DNA from: Hyperoodon ampullatus
Taxonomy: Eukaryota > Chordata > Mammalia > Artiodactyla > Ziphiidae
NCBI GenBank assembly: GCA_949752795.1
Contig: OX457060.1
Span: 104,544,949-104,608,948 of the forward strand
Direction: 5' to 3'
Length of the DNA: 64,000 bases
Part shown: piece by piece, positions 1 to 12,038 of the stretch
How the letters are laid out: every line of letters starts with the position of its first letter
How positions within the stretch are numbered: the first letter of the stretch is position 1
The notes under the pieces: generated by a model
Seen by the model: only the letters and a program-made list of their open reading frames with translations
Told to the model about the DNA's origin: nothing
The model's database searches: none
Position numbers and translations under genes: made by a program

Positions 1-693
1 TGTTTTTTTATGCCTAGAGGCATTGAGATTCTAGGTACAATTACATTTAGATAATTTATGATAGCAATGTGATTTATGGTGAATGCATGCTTTTGTCTCT
101 GTGACTGGCAGCTGAGTAGCTAAGGTCAGCCCATGTAGACACAGCATGTATACATGACTGACTCTTAGGACAAAACCTAAACACCAAGACTCTACTGAGC
201 TTCCATGGTTGGCAACACTTTGTGTGTGTTGTCGCAGATCATTGCTGGGAGAATTAAGCATGTCCATGTGACTCCACTGGGAACGGACACCTGAAAGCTT
301 CTGGCTTGATTCTCCTGCCTTGATCACCTCATGCAACTTACCCATTAGCTGATTTTAATCTGTATCCTTTCACTGTCATAAATCATAATTATGAGTGTGA
401 CAACTTTTTAAAATGCCCTGAGGCCTTCTAGTGAATCACCAAACCTGAGGATGCTTTGGGAATGCCTAACACACAGTCATTCCAAGGAATCTTCTTGAGC
501 CCCTTTCTAAGGACAGAGAGGGTGGTGAACCGAATGTACACCAAATGACCCTCCTTTCTCAAACATGAAGGTGTATACTTGTGAATTTGGGAGGACTAGT
601 TCTTCCATGAACAGCGAACATCACATTGCCAAGAATGGTAAGAAAATGGTTTTCTAGAGTGCTGGTGGTGATGCAATTTGGATGCAATATTGG

Positions 694-695
<2 letters not shown>

Positions 696-734
<39 letters not shown>
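696..734. repeat. (TA)n microsatellite
   Basis: An uninterrupted TA run of about 39 bases. It gives rise to the IYIYIY-type short open frame here, which is not a gene. Confidence 0.97.
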
Positions 735-741
<7 letters not shown>

Positions 742-925
742 TTTTCCTATGTTCCAATATTTTATTTCCTAGGCTTTAACCTAGAGGAACACTTGCATAT
801 GTTCAAGAGGAAATGTGCATTATTGTACACTATAAGAGCATTAAAAACCTTGGGAATAATAAAAATGTTTTTTACAAGGGGAATGGCTATTTAATACTAC
901 AGAACAGTTAAAAAATAATAGGATA

Positions 926-1241
926 GGGACTTCCCTGGTGGTCCAGTGGTAAAGAATCTGCCCTTAGTTGTGTCTCACAACTAAGCCCTCAGAACACAAC
1001 TACTGAGCTCACAAGCCTCAACTAGAGAGTCTGCGTGCTGCAAACTACAGAGCCCACACACTCTGGAGCCTAGGTGCCACAACTAGAGAGAGAAAAACCC
1101 ACATACCACATCTAGAGAGAAGACTGCATGCCACAAGGAAAGATCCCACATGCCTCAACGAAGATCCCACCTGCTGCAACTAAGACCTGATGCAGCCAAA
1201 AATAAATAAGGATAAAAATAAATAAATAAATAAATAAATCT
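926..1241 (+). mobile_element. CHR-1/BovtA-like tRNA-derived SINE, long form
   Basis: The element begins GGGACTTCCCTGGTGGTCCAGTGG, continues with CACAACTAGAGA-type repeats and ends in an (AAAT)n tail. An 18-bp perfect target-site duplication (TTAAAAAATAATAGGATA) flanks it at 908-925 and 1242-1259. The tRNA-related head is diverged, with the B box hard to see, so it is an older copy than the CHR-2 type elements. Confidence 0.9.
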
Positions 1242-1731
1242 TTAAAAAATAATAGGATAAATCTTCATATTTTAGATTAAGAAAATTAGATAGTTGCTAT
1301 AAGTGAATAGCCACAGATTCAGAACCCCTTGAATGAAGCAGGGCTGGGTCTCCTTGAGGAAGTACGCTGTTACAATGACAAAAACTTATACTTCTAATCT
1401 TTCTCCAGCCTTCCTGAAAGGACCTATGGCCTTTTACCAGGATGACTGCGCATTGGGGAAGGGAAAACCATCAAACTTTTCAAGGATTACTATGCATCAG
1501 CTCTGACTTGATACTAATTTTACAGACCCACAACATCACTGTGGTCCACCAGTCAGAGTAGGGGTTTGTTTGTGGAGGTCAAGTGATCAATGGAGTTTGG
1601 ACTGAGGCCCATGTCACAGTGGGCCCAGCAGATCCCTGAACCCATTCTGGGATTATTTCCCATTCTGGAATGAATACTTGAGTAGTTATACTCAACAACT
1701 GACAAAAATCTCATATATCTATATGTATGAG

Positions 1732-1734
<3 letters not shown>

Positions 1735-1771
<37 letters not shown>

Positions 1772-1803
1772 CATACATATATATATACACACATACATAT
1801 ATA
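1735..1803. repeat. (TA)n microsatellite with TACA/CATA continuation
   Basis: A pure TA run at 1735-1766 is followed by mixed TACATA and ACAC units. Confidence 0.95.
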
Positions 1804-2270
1804 CCTTCTAGGGCTATGTAGATATACATGAATCCTGAGAAAGGCTACCTCTGGGAGACTGGGGTTGATGAACAAAGCAGATATTAACCTTATATGTAAT
1901 GTTTTTAATTTTGTATTACAAAAAAGTGTATTCATTATTAGACTTTTAATTAAAATTAATTATTTTTAAACTGAGGATCCTAAAGTGACTAGGGTTATTT
2001 AACTTGGGTAGCTGAAAGCTAAATGAGTTCTTAAAAATCATTTTAAAATTCATCCATTTTTATAGGAGTATATATAAATAATTCCTCATTATCACCCAGG
2101 TTACATCTCAAGGGTGTGGAAATAATTTTTGTCTTAAATACTGTATGTCAGATAGTATCATGAGCTTCATGAAGATGAATAGTAAAATAAATTGCTTATG
2201 AAAACTGGAATCCTCTTCTGTGGAAGTCCTTAAAAACACTCTTATAAGTCTGGAATAAGACAAGTATGTG

Positions 2271-2479
2271 GGCTTCCCTGGTGGCGCAGTGGTTGAGAGT
2301 CCGCCTGCCAATGCAGGAAACACGGGTTCGTGTCCCGGTCCGGGAGGATCCCACATTCCACTGAGCGGCTGGGCCTGTGAGCCATGGCCACTGAGCCTGT
2401 GCATCCGGAGCCTGTGCCCCACGATGGGAGAGGCCACAACAGTGAGAGGCCCGGGTACCACAAAAAAAAAAAAAAAAAA
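2271..2479 (+). mobile_element. CHR-2 type cetacean SINE
   Basis: The element has the head GGCTTCCCTGGTGGCGCAGTGG with a Pol III A box, a B box (GGTTCGTGTCCC), and the body GTGAGCCATGGCC through GAGAGGCCCG, ending in a poly(A) tail. The target-site duplication AAGACAAGTAtGTG lies at 2257-2270 and 2480-2493 with one mismatch. Confidence 0.93.
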
Positions 2480-3111
2480 AAGACAAGTACGTGTACTGAA
2501 TGAATTGTTTTAGAATGGTGTACATTATAAATTGATGGACATTTCTAACCATTTCTTTTCAATATTTCATATGAAAAAACAACAACAACAAAAAACTCCA
2601 AAATCAACCAAAAGAAAAACATACCCTGAACCAGCATGGGGATCCAATCACACAGCCTTTCCAAGTAATTTTCATGAGCCCCCTTCCAAGGACTGTGGGG
2701 GATGAACCAGATGTCCAATGCCCTCCCCTCTCAAACAGGAAGACACCTGCTTGTGGTCTAGGGAGAACTGAAGCTAAGTGCATTGACCATCACCTATGAG
2801 ACATTATTTGCATGACCGTCTTGTGCTTTGCAATGATGACCTGATAATTGTTTTACTTGGCCAACTTTTCTATAACATTTTCTAAAACTCAACATAAATC
2901 CTGTAATATGTTAAAACTTAATAAAATGCACATTTATTCACAAAGGGTACACAGTCCAAGTGAAGTGCAAAATGGCAACGTAATAATTAAATCAACTTTC
3001 CAATGAAGAAATAGGAAAAACAAACGTGATACTAATATAGTTTTTAAAATGAAGATTAAAAGCCCATCCAAGTTGGTCAGCCTTTCCCAAGTGGTTTTTT
3101 TTTTTTTTTTT

Positions 3112-3290
3112 GGATGGTTAATAAATTTTATTGACTATGCTGTTTGGAGTTGCATGGAATGTTCCAGAAGTTTCACAGAGTCTGGACCCCACCACCGCAA
3201 ACCTTCTTGGTCTACTTCCATGTTCTGGGGCCCAAAGGAATGTGCTTGGCTGTGATCTTCACTGAGAGAAAACAAACTTGAGAGATCTAT
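3112..3290 (-). pseudogene. Possible 3' end of a processed transcript, parent not recognised
   Basis: On the minus strand the sequence reads into CAATAAAATTTATTAACC and then an uninterrupted run of about 18 A (3111-3094). A polyadenylation hexamer about 20 nt before an A-tract is the signature of a retroposed mRNA 3' end. The upstream part contains a short open stretch, but I cannot match it to any protein and do not name a parent. No target-site duplication was found. The 5' limit is a guess. It could also be a chance A-tract beside AT-rich sequence. Confidence 0.35.
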
Positions 3291-4356
3291 GTCAAAGAGC
3301 CCATGAGAAAGATGCCAGATATCACAGACCACTAGTGCTTTTATAAGCAAAACCCAAAAGAACCCCAACCCCATTTGATCGAAACTTTGATAGAATCTTG
3401 CCCCAAGGACACTCTGTTATGCCCCACTCCTTGGTTGAGAATCACCAACCTCTGTACATTTTACTAAGCTTCACTTCCTGTAGTTTGTGTTTTGAAAAGA
3501 ACAGACTTTCCCTCTTGTTTTCCAAATATGAAACATAATAACATTAAATGTTCTTTTTTAAAGTACATATGCCCGTCCCCCCAAACCAAGGTTCTGTGAG
3601 CCCAGCATGTCTGAACCAGAGTGGGCTTAAATCTCTACTACTGAATCATATGGTTACTGCAAAGCCATGACTAAGAGTTTGCCCCCAACCTCCAAGGCTA
3701 GAGAAAACAGAATCGTTCCCAAGACCAAGTTGCACTAGCTATGGGTTTATCCCAATTTATCCAAGGATCGCACACAAAAGATTGAGTGCAGGAACGGGTG
3801 ATAATATTGCAAAGCACCTCTGGCTTTGTTTAGAACCTACTTAGGTCCTTACCCTTGTAGAAGAGCTCCTGCAAAGGTTTTCCTACCCCACAGCTTTACA
3901 CTCAGCAGTGCATGCACACTGAGTACCTACCATCTCACAGCTAAGCCACACCCCACGTGCAGTGATTCATGGTTAAGAGAACTGGATTACCACAGCTCTA
4001 GCCAAGTGATAACCCACTGTACCAATTAGGAAAAGAGGGGAAAGATACCCCAGAAAAACCCTCAGCCAGCTCTGAATAAGGAAGCGTGTTTCCATCCTGT
4101 GCCTCCTGTCACTCAAAAGTCCAGTCTACTCAAACTCCCCCAATTCCCACAGCCTCAAGTAGCCATGTTTCAAGGACTTGGCTTGTAGGGCCTGCAATAA
4201 GCACTGCCAGAGAAACAGGAGGCTGGGTCACACTCAGGCGACTCACACTCCCAGTTTGTTGTTCTATTTCTGGGAAGGAAGGAGCTGCACAGTTAGCAAT
4301 GGGTCTGGCTGGTCAAGGGATGACCAGGTGCCAGGACAAACCTGACTCTATTGGCA

Positions 4357-4385
4357 CTATATCTATATCTATATATCTATATCTA

Positions 4386-4420
<35 letters not shown>

Positions 4421-4436
4421 ATATATATATATATAT
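4357..4436. repeat. Compound (CTAT)n / (TA)n microsatellite
   Basis: CTAT and CTATAT units are followed by a TA run. It occupies the tail position of the minus-strand SINE at 4438-4549. Confidence 0.95.
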
Positions 4437-4437
4437 T

Positions 4438-4549
4438 TTTCTCACTGCTGCAGCATGTGGGATCCTAGTTCTCCAACCAGGGATGGAACCTGTGCCCCCT
4501 GCAGTGGAAGCGCAGAGTCTTAACCACTGGACCGCCAGGGAAGTCCCTG
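4438..4549 (-). mobile_element. Short tRNA-derived SINE (BovtA/CHR head) with microsatellite tail
   Basis: The minus strand carries GGGACTTCCCTGGCGGTCC, a B-box region GGTTCCATCCCTGG, and GATCCCACATGCTGCAG. The part corresponding to the A-tail has become the AT and CTAT microsatellite at 4357-4436. Only the tRNA-like head is present. Confidence 0.82.
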
Positions 4550-5337
4550 GCATCATACTTCAATCACTGAGCCTATTAGAACATGGATAACCAAGTGTGA
4601 CAAACCGAAAGAGAGACAACGATTTGCTCCTCTGTCATCACGCCCACAGAGTACCTTCTCCGAGGTCATACATTACATAAGCATGGGCACAGGAAGGCTC
4701 ATTCCTTACTCTCATGACCTTGCTTTCTTTCCCACTCCCACTCACCGCCAACACAAGGCAGAGTGGGGGTCTGACCACCAAAGAATGGCCACGTTCCCAC
4801 AGATCACATCCTTACCCTACGCTGTGTCTCACCTGTGGCTTGGGGAACTCACAGAAAGGCAAGTGTCTTATAACCCCAGAATTTTTCTTTTGGCAGTCAC
4901 AATGAGTAACATTGCACGTTTCAAGGTTACAGAGGTGCCCCACGCTACACACGTGGGGCAGGAACAGACGAGTGTTGCTAGGAGGAAAGCCACAGGAAAA
5001 GCCACAGGAAAGCAACAGCAAGTGTTCCAGAAATTGACAACATCTGGAAGCAGGCACCCCAGGGCCTCCAGGAAACCCCTCCCTCTCGGGCTTTCGGGAC
5101 TCCTCATTGGGGGCCTTTTTCTTGGGCATGGAAAAGCCTCCTTTTCTGGACCAGAGCGGTAGGGATGTGCAGGTCAATGGCTAAGCTGGCCGGGTGGGGA
5201 AGGGGAAGGGGAGAGCAGTTCCTTCGGATCCCAGCAGAGGTAGACAACGGTAGACGGTGGAAGGCAACGGGTTCAAGGTGACAGGAAAGGCCAATTCTTG
5301 GGGGCGGGGGGCTGCTCTCCTTCCCTCCGCTCTCCGA

Positions 5338-6006
5338 TTAAAAACGAAAGCTCAGGATGATGAAGACTGCGCAGAACCAAGACGAAAGCCATCTCTCGGC
5401 TCTCGTCCCAGCGTAAGCCCTTCTTGGCCCGGTCCTCCTGCTGCTGGCTAAGAGCCTCCCGCCGGGCGCTCAGGCGCCGCTCGCGCTCCAGCTGCTCGCC
5501 GTCGTGAGCCCGGTAGGAGGCGTCAAAGTCGAGCGTGGTGCGGTTGGCTCCCGACGAGGCCAGAGCGCGGCCCTGGGTCACAGAGGCGGGCGGCTGGGTG
5601 CGCGGCGAGTCGGGGTCGGCGGCGGGCGTCTTGGAGGACCGGACCCCGGGGCCGCGCAGGTTCTCATCGCTGAGCAGGCCGCGGTCCTACCTGCGACGCT
5701 GGGTGGTACTGCCCAGCACCACGTAGGCCTGGGAGATCTGCGTGAAGCGCTCGGCAGCCTCGGCGCTCCCCGAGTTGCGGTCCGGGTGGTAGAGGAAGCG
5801 CTGCCGGTAGTCAGCTGCCTTGATCTGCGCCTGCGTGGCCGTGGAGGGGACGCCGAGCAGCTCGTAGAGCGCCGTGCGCGAGTAGGGGCCGTCGCTCCGG
5901 GAATAAGCCCTCGCTTCCAGGCCCAGGCCCGATCCCGAGTTTGGTGGAAACCCCCGGGCCTGCCACACACTCCATAGTAACAGCCGCGACCCCCAAATGG
6001 TGTTTT
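5338..6006 (-). pseudogene. DNAJC30: DNAJC30 retrocopy (J-domain protein), disabled
   Basis: The minus strand encodes a nearly full-length copy of DNAJC30 (WBSCR18), a mitochondrial J-domain protein linked to ATP synthase in neurons. The recognisable run begins after WQARGFP, continues through [20 protein letters not shown] and [17 protein letters not shown] with the catalytic HPD triad, and goes on to [13 protein letters not shown] and [11 protein letters not shown] see three lesions. The start codon region is not preserved (ATT where an ATG is expected). A TAG at about 5691-5689 replaces the tyrosine of the RRKYDRG motif. A one-base shift near 5355-5365 separates the main frame from a short hydrophobic C-terminal tail ending in TAA at 5340-5338. 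The parent gene is itself intronless and lies elsewhere in mammals (human 7q11.23), so absence of introns does not prove retroposition; the ectopic position does. No A-tail or target-site duplication was found. Confidence 0.88.
5380..5910. other. CpG-dense island within the DNAJC30 retrocopy
   Basis: This block is strikingly rich in G+C and CpG (dozens of CpG dinucleotides in about 530 bases), while the rest of the window is AT-rich and CpG-poor apart from young SINEs. The density comes from the GC-rich parent coding sequence and has not decayed to TpG/CpA as old methylated sequence usually does. This suggests either a recent insertion or germline hypomethylation. I see no TATA box or independent promoter evidence. 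Confidence 0.7.
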
Positions 6007-6009
6007 GAT

Positions 6010-9000
6010 CAAGCCCAGCGATATTTCCCATTCTACTGGAGTACATCTGTAAACAGGTCTCCACATCCAGGGAAAGGCCTGATTCCACCCACACAGTTTT
6101 GTAAACCTTCGGGATTCTACGTGTGGTATCCCTCAGTTATTAAATGGAAGCCTGTGTGCTTTTACTGTATCCTTGTCACTGTGTGGATTTCTCCACTTCA
6201 ACATAAGGCATCATTTTGTCTTAGACAAGCAACAGCATCTTCTGATTTAAACTGCAAAATATAACAGATGAAAGAATTTACTAAAATAAGAATTGTGGGC
6301 CTTGAGAATCCTTTTTCATAACCCCCTCTAGGACACATCCACAAGTGGCAGCATGCAGCCCTGTTTTGGGTAGGCATCCATGTTTCTGTTTCAGAGGCAG
6401 TTTTGTACTAGTAACAGCTGCAGCTTAAAAGGAGGAAGCTCACCCACACATAAACCAACCCTATCATTTTACTTAGTCAATATTCCTACAAGAAAAAATT
6501 AATTTTGTTGGTATGTGACTACAGACTCTAAACAAAACTCCTTATAAACAATCAGACCTTGTGAGGTTATGAAAACTTATTTCTAAACCTGAATAGTTTA
6601 ATCAAATAACATTCCAACCTAGAACACTCATGGAAATATTATGTATTAACTCTTCATCTTTTATTCTGGCAAAACAAAACTCTGCTGTTGAGAACTTATT
6701 TCTCATAACTCAGAGGTAAGTCCCTAGATAATCACAATGTCACTTGAGTTTCAGATCTCTAGTCTTACACTTAAAGCTCCCCAAAGACAAAGTCTGAATA
6801 GTTGTTTCAAGTGCTTCTTGGACTTGAAGTTGTGGCATTAGAGACCCAGGAAATATTTATTTCTGGTAGGAATGAGTCAAGGTGGTATCCTATAAGACAT
6901 TTAAAGAATGCTCTATTTATTTATTCACACTTTCATGTCTGGGAAATCTTATTTCCCTTACACATGCATCAGGGAAAATTTATATTTGATAGAGTTTAAA
7001 TATTTTTGAAAGGTTAATTCGTTTTGAAACAAAGTGATAAATATTTCATTCTGTACAGTTTTATTCAAGGATGACTGGAATCACCTACATCTCCTGATAT
7101 AAGATAAAAATGATATGTGGAAGCATCCTGTTATCCACAAACAGCTTCCTGTCTGTATAGCTGCGAGTTCTGATTTGACTGACTTGGCTTGATGCTACTT
7201 GAAAATAAAGGTTCAGCTCCTGCCTGTTCATACCTATTCCCTCTTAGAACCGTCAATCAGGTCTTCACTAGCAGAAGTTCAGAAAGTCATTGAATTTATA
7301 TTGTTGATTTCAACAACAAGTTACCAAAAAGAGTGGATGCAGATAAAACTGAGATAGCTATTATATAGGGCAGAAGTCCTAAATATTTTTGAAAGATTAT
7401 ACATATGGTATCACTCAGTTATTAGATGCTTTATCTTTTCCTGTCATGATGATAAATTTTCCCTAGTCCTATGTAATACACTATCTCTTACATTAGACAA
7501 ATGAAGAATCCTGCTCAGTATATTTCTCCAAGAGGTCACCAGCCAGCTGTACCCCATTCGTTGCCTGAAGATACACATTAAAAATGAGCTAGAATTAGCC
7601 TCAGTGAAAAACAAACACTGATCTTCACTTTATACCATGTGTTTTTCTTGATAAAATGCCTTGTATGAAAACATTTTCACAACCAGCTCTGATAATGTAG
7701 ATATAAATTAACATTCTCACATCTTTCCTTCATTCAAGCAGTTTTACTTCTATCACTGACTATGCTCCTGGTTGGAGACTGTTTGTAATCACTAAAATCT
7801 CTTTGAAGATGTTCGGTTGTAATTTTGCCAAACATTGTGACAAAATTAGACACATTTCAGTTCAACTTTATAAGTACCATGTGTCATTTTTCTAGCCATA
7901 AAGAGCCTTAATATGGCATCTATATTGCAAATCTCAGGGTGACTGGTTGGTCTGGCTGAAACAGGCTAGAGAAACATGCAGAACTATTTAAGAATCTAAA
8001 CTGTTAGCAGGAAGCTGTCAAGGAAGAGTTGAGGTGACCTCATTGCTTTAGTTAGTGGCAACAGGATTTTAAAAAGAGGTCAGGGTTAGGTTAAAAGTAA
8101 TAGATAAAGATAGTGTCTTGGGGGAGAATTTGTATATATGAAGATGCTTTTCCTTCAAATCTATTCTGGTATATGTCACTGCCTTCAATTTCATGTGTCA
8201 TAGCTTACATTTCCATTTTCTGTCAAAAATCATGATGCTAAACATAGTAGTATATGTTGGCAACCAAAGGACCAGCACTGAGTGGCTGTATTTAAACAGT
8301 GGTCAGAAACCTTCAGATTCCATTCCTTCTGTGTCTCACACCCTGAGATACAACCCAGTTCCCCAAGGAGAGCCAGGTGGCTGCTACAGCTGCAGGTCTA
8401 ATCATTGAGCAAGAAAGCACCATGACCTGCTGACAGCTGCAGAAGGAATGTTGCTAATTCTCTCTCTACTATTCTGGAAGTGAAACTGAGGTAAATCCTG
8501 GTCCAAACAGCATTGATCCCTACTGCTCCTTTTTCCCCTTCCTTTGGACCTCCTGGGACATCAGAACATTTACCATTCACATGTTTCGCCACATCAAACT
8601 AACTAAGTCATCAAAGAGACATTGGATCAATACTGGAGCAATGTAAAGAAAGGTAAGCAAATCAAAATTTCACTGACATAAGGGGTATCACATCTCATAT
8701 TTTATAGCAGTGCATGAGAAACTTTAAACTGTCAAAGAAACTTCATCCTGGCACTGCTACCAGGTCAGTTTTGCCCCATGATGATTTATATCTCAGTACC
8801 TTTGCAAGCACTTCTGTTTGGGCTGGTCTGCTCTTAATGTCTTTGGGCATTATTTCAGGATAAAGTGATTCACTCTAAAGAAAACTGAGTATCCCTCTAT
8901 TGGAAGAGAGTTATTTTTCAAGTTTAATAATTATACATTTTCATCAGATGAAAACTGAATATTTGTTTTCTGTTTGCAAGGTGGCCTCACACTTACCTGG

Positions 9001-9275
9001 TATGAAGCTATGAAGGGTTTCATAATAGCAACCAGATCTGAGATAATTCATATTCTCAGAGAAGTTCATTTTGTACTATATAACAGACATAAAAAAGGCA
9101 CACAATACTAAATTAATTTAGGTTTGATGAAATAAAAATTGTGTTCTGTACCAGCTGGATCCTGGGAAGTATGAGTATTTAATCCTATCCTCATTGATTA
9201 AACTCTGCTGAATCAGTAGTTCTGAAGAGACACAACTTGCACACAGTAATAGATAAAAAGTCTCTTGATAATCAG
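6010..9275. other. Intergenic sequence without gene
   Basis: AT-rich sequence with short open frames only. No SINE or L1 is recognised. A 110-bp stretch at 6110-6245 resembles one at 7395-7515. Confidence 0.6.
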
Positions 9276-9284
9276 CGTGCCTGA

Positions 9285-9286
<2 letters not shown>

Positions 9287-9315
<29 letters not shown>

Positions 9316-9524
9316 TTTTTTTTTTTTTTTTGCGGTATGCGGGCCTCTCACTGTTGTGGTCTCTCCCGTTGCGGAGCACAGGCTCCGGACGTGCAGGCCC
9401 AGCGGCCATGGCTCACGGGCCCAGCCGCTCCGCGGCATGTGGGATCTTCCCGGACCGGGGCACGAACCCGTGGCCCCTGCATTGGCAGGCGGACTCTCAA
9501 CCACTGCGCCACCAAGGAAGCCCC
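9287..9524 (-). mobile_element. CHR-2 type cetacean SINE
   Basis: Minus-strand copy from the head at 9524 to the T-rich (A-tail) end at 9303-9331. Both Pol III boxes are readable. An 11-bp target-site duplication CGTGCCTGATA occurs at 9276-9286 and 9525-9535. The tail side also contains a short TA run. Confidence 0.92.
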
Positions 9525-10179
9525 CGTGCCTGATACACCTTGCCACAAAATTTTTAAACTTAAAAAAACACAAAACAATACAAAATCATTTTAGCCTCTG
9601 TTGGTACAAAATGTTGTGCTATGATTCAGTGCAGTACAGTATAGTTTCCCAGCATGTATTCTGCAAAACAGATATCTAGTGAAAAGTGTTCTGTGGTCAA
9701 ATAAATTTGAATGATGTAGAATGAGCACAGTTAAACAGATGTTTCAGAGCTGCACTTTCTAGAGACTTTAATAAGGATACAAGCATAGAGATTCACCAAT
9801 AGGAGGTATAGAGCATATAATATTTTCCAAATTCAGTTAGTCACAATACCACTACTGCTTTTCCCAAAGCAGAGCATTTTGTGCAAATGGGTATCTTTCC
9901 CCCACCACAGGAGCTCTTTGTGCTTTTATTTAAATATATGTAATTTGTAGGAATAATTATTAGCAATGCACAGTTATTGTGATCCTTGAAAATGAATAAA
10001 CTATAACTCAACTTGATGTGATAACTACTATTTGTCTGCAGTAGAAAAAAAATGAAAGCACAAATTGGCATGTAAAACCATTTACTAAGGGCATCACAGG
10101 TAAATGACTATAAGAGTTCAATTTCCTTTTTTTGCATAGAGACTTCCTGATGAACCTGCTTTGATTTCTAACACATTTA

Positions 10180-10481
10180 AACATTTCTTTTTTATATTTT
10201 TATTTATTTATTTATTTATGGCTGTGTTGGGTCTTCGTTTCTGTGCGAGGGCTTTCTCTAGTTGCAGCGAGCGGGGGTCACTCTTCATTGTGGTGCGCGG
10301 GCCTCTCACTATCGCGGCCTCTCTTGTTGCGGAGCACAGGCTCCAGACACACAGGCTCAGTAGTTGTGGCTCCTGGGCCTAGTTGCTCCGCGGCATGTGG
10401 GATCTTCCCAGACCAGGGATCGAACCCGTGTCCCCTGCATTGGCAAGCAGATTCTCAATGACTGCGCCACCAGGGAAGCCC
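10180..10481 (-). mobile_element. CHR-1 type SINE, long form
   Basis: Minus-strand element with an (ATAA)n tail at 10192-10219, GGCTGTGTTGGGTCTTCG near the 3' end and the CCCTGGTGGCGCAGTC head at 10480. A 13-bp perfect target-site duplication TCTAACACATTTA lies at 10167-10179 and 10482-10494. Confidence 0.93.
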
Positions 10482-11837
10482 TCTAACACATTTAGATTAC
10501 AAAATTTTCTACAGAAAAATACTAGACAAAACATATAAACCACATAGCTCTTATCATGAGCAGTTGTTCAGATACCAGTTCTGTTTTAATGGAACAGTGT
10601 GTTAAACAGTATGTGGGAGGGAAACTGATGCCAAATAAAATATCTTTGACCGTTCATAAGGCTATCAGAGAGTTTTGCAAAAGTTTGTAATTTCCAGGAT
10701 AGAAAAATAGGTACAAAGAATTTTAAAGAGTTGGGTATAATTTGAAATTTATTTTTCCATTGATTACATTTCTAAACTCCCTTTAATTTGTTCATGCCAA
10801 ATAAAAAGTCAACAATCCCTTTTGATGCTTCACAATAAAAAATTTAAAACACACACACACACACATAATCCATTATGACATCAATTTTGGTAAATATTAA
10901 TTCTAGACAATTATGCTTCTTTGGGGGGGTGATGAAACCATCAAGAAGTTATGTTTTGAAATCAGTTAATATAATTTTAAATTGTCACTTTTTAGAGTCC
11001 ATAGCTGTTACACAGTTGAAGAAATAAGAGGAAGAAAGTGAGTCTATATGTAGCTTTGGAAATCTTAGTATTTTGAAAAATGTTTACAGTACTAAAAGAC
11101 AGACAAAGATTTTTCCTGAAGAATTCTGAAAATGGACGCAGGTCAGACAGGGATTCTGGAACTAAAAAGCCCTTATAAAACTCCAAAATTATGAGCATCT
11201 GGTTCTATCCAATTCCTGTGAAGTGGAGTGCTCTGGTTCAAGAGTTTTCTTGTCATGCAGTCAAAGGACGGAAACATTAAGATTGCAGATGTAGAGTGGT
11301 GACACACTGTAATTTCATACAGATCATAAGATGGTTTGGTGACATAAGAATTACTAGACCATGAGGTCTGGGGTCCATGAAATGGATTAAAGCTTTATTA
11401 CTCTTTGGAGTTCTGACAATGACAAATGCTCTCTCTGATGCTGGGATTATCTTGTCTGAACTTTTGTTTCCTTAGTTTCAGGTTTCACTTTTTCCTTGAC
11501 CATCTTCTAAGATCCCAAATAACTTCCGTGTTTTCTGTTATTGGAAGACATTTAGAAACACCCCCTTGTCTTATGCTTTCGTCTCTGGCATCATATCCAT
11601 GCATAAGTCATTTTTAATTTCCAATATCCTGATGAAGGTTTTGAATGATAGACTTAATAATGTGATCACATGACCTAACTCCAAACTCCTATTCAAAACA
11701 TGAAAGAAAGGAAAAAAATGAAAACAATGAGACAGAATTTTTTTTTAATGAGAGAGAATTTTGAAAGAAAAATTCAGGCACAAAATGTTATGAGTATTAG
11801 TTAATACAATCATTCAATTGCTGGCATCAATAAACAT

Positions 11838-12038
11838 TTTTTTTTTTGCGGTACAGGGGCCTCTCACTGTTGTGGTCTCTCCCGATGCGGAGCACAGGCT
11901 CCAGATGCACAGGTTCAGCGGCCATGGCTCACGGGCCTAGCCACTCCATGGCATGTGGGATCTTCCCGGACCGGGGCATGAACCCGTGTTCCCTGCATCG
12001 GCAGGCGGACTCTCAACCACTGCGCCACCAGGGAAGCC
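11838..12038 (-). mobile_element. CHR-2 type cetacean SINE
   Basis: Minus-strand copy with a short T run at the tail side, the body GAGGCCCCTGTACCGC and the canonical head. A target-site duplication CAATAAaCAT is present at 11828-11837 and 12039-12048 with one difference. Confidence 0.9.

Larger units (their letters stand above)
1260..4350. other. Intergenic sequence, mostly unassigned
   Basis: Apart from the SINE at 2271-2479, the microsatellite at 1735-1803 and the candidate A-tailed segment near 3112-3290, I see no gene here. A block near 2640-2770 resembles 430-600. Confidence 0.6.

Noticed and set aside
2108..2552. Overlapping open frames on both strands with PPGPGHEPV / GSCPGPG type peptides
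   Set aside because: These are CHR-2 SINE bodies read in all frames. The same peptides recur at every other copy (for example 9330, 15631, 28622, 46695, 63461).
4086..4590. 145-codon plus-strand open frame with YLYLSIYLSIY repeats
   Set aside because: It runs through the CTAT/TA microsatellite and an antisense SINE, so there is no gene.
5504..5977. 157-codon plus-strand open frame rich in Gly, Arg and Val
   Set aside because: It is the antisense reading of the GC-rich DNAJC30 retrocopy.
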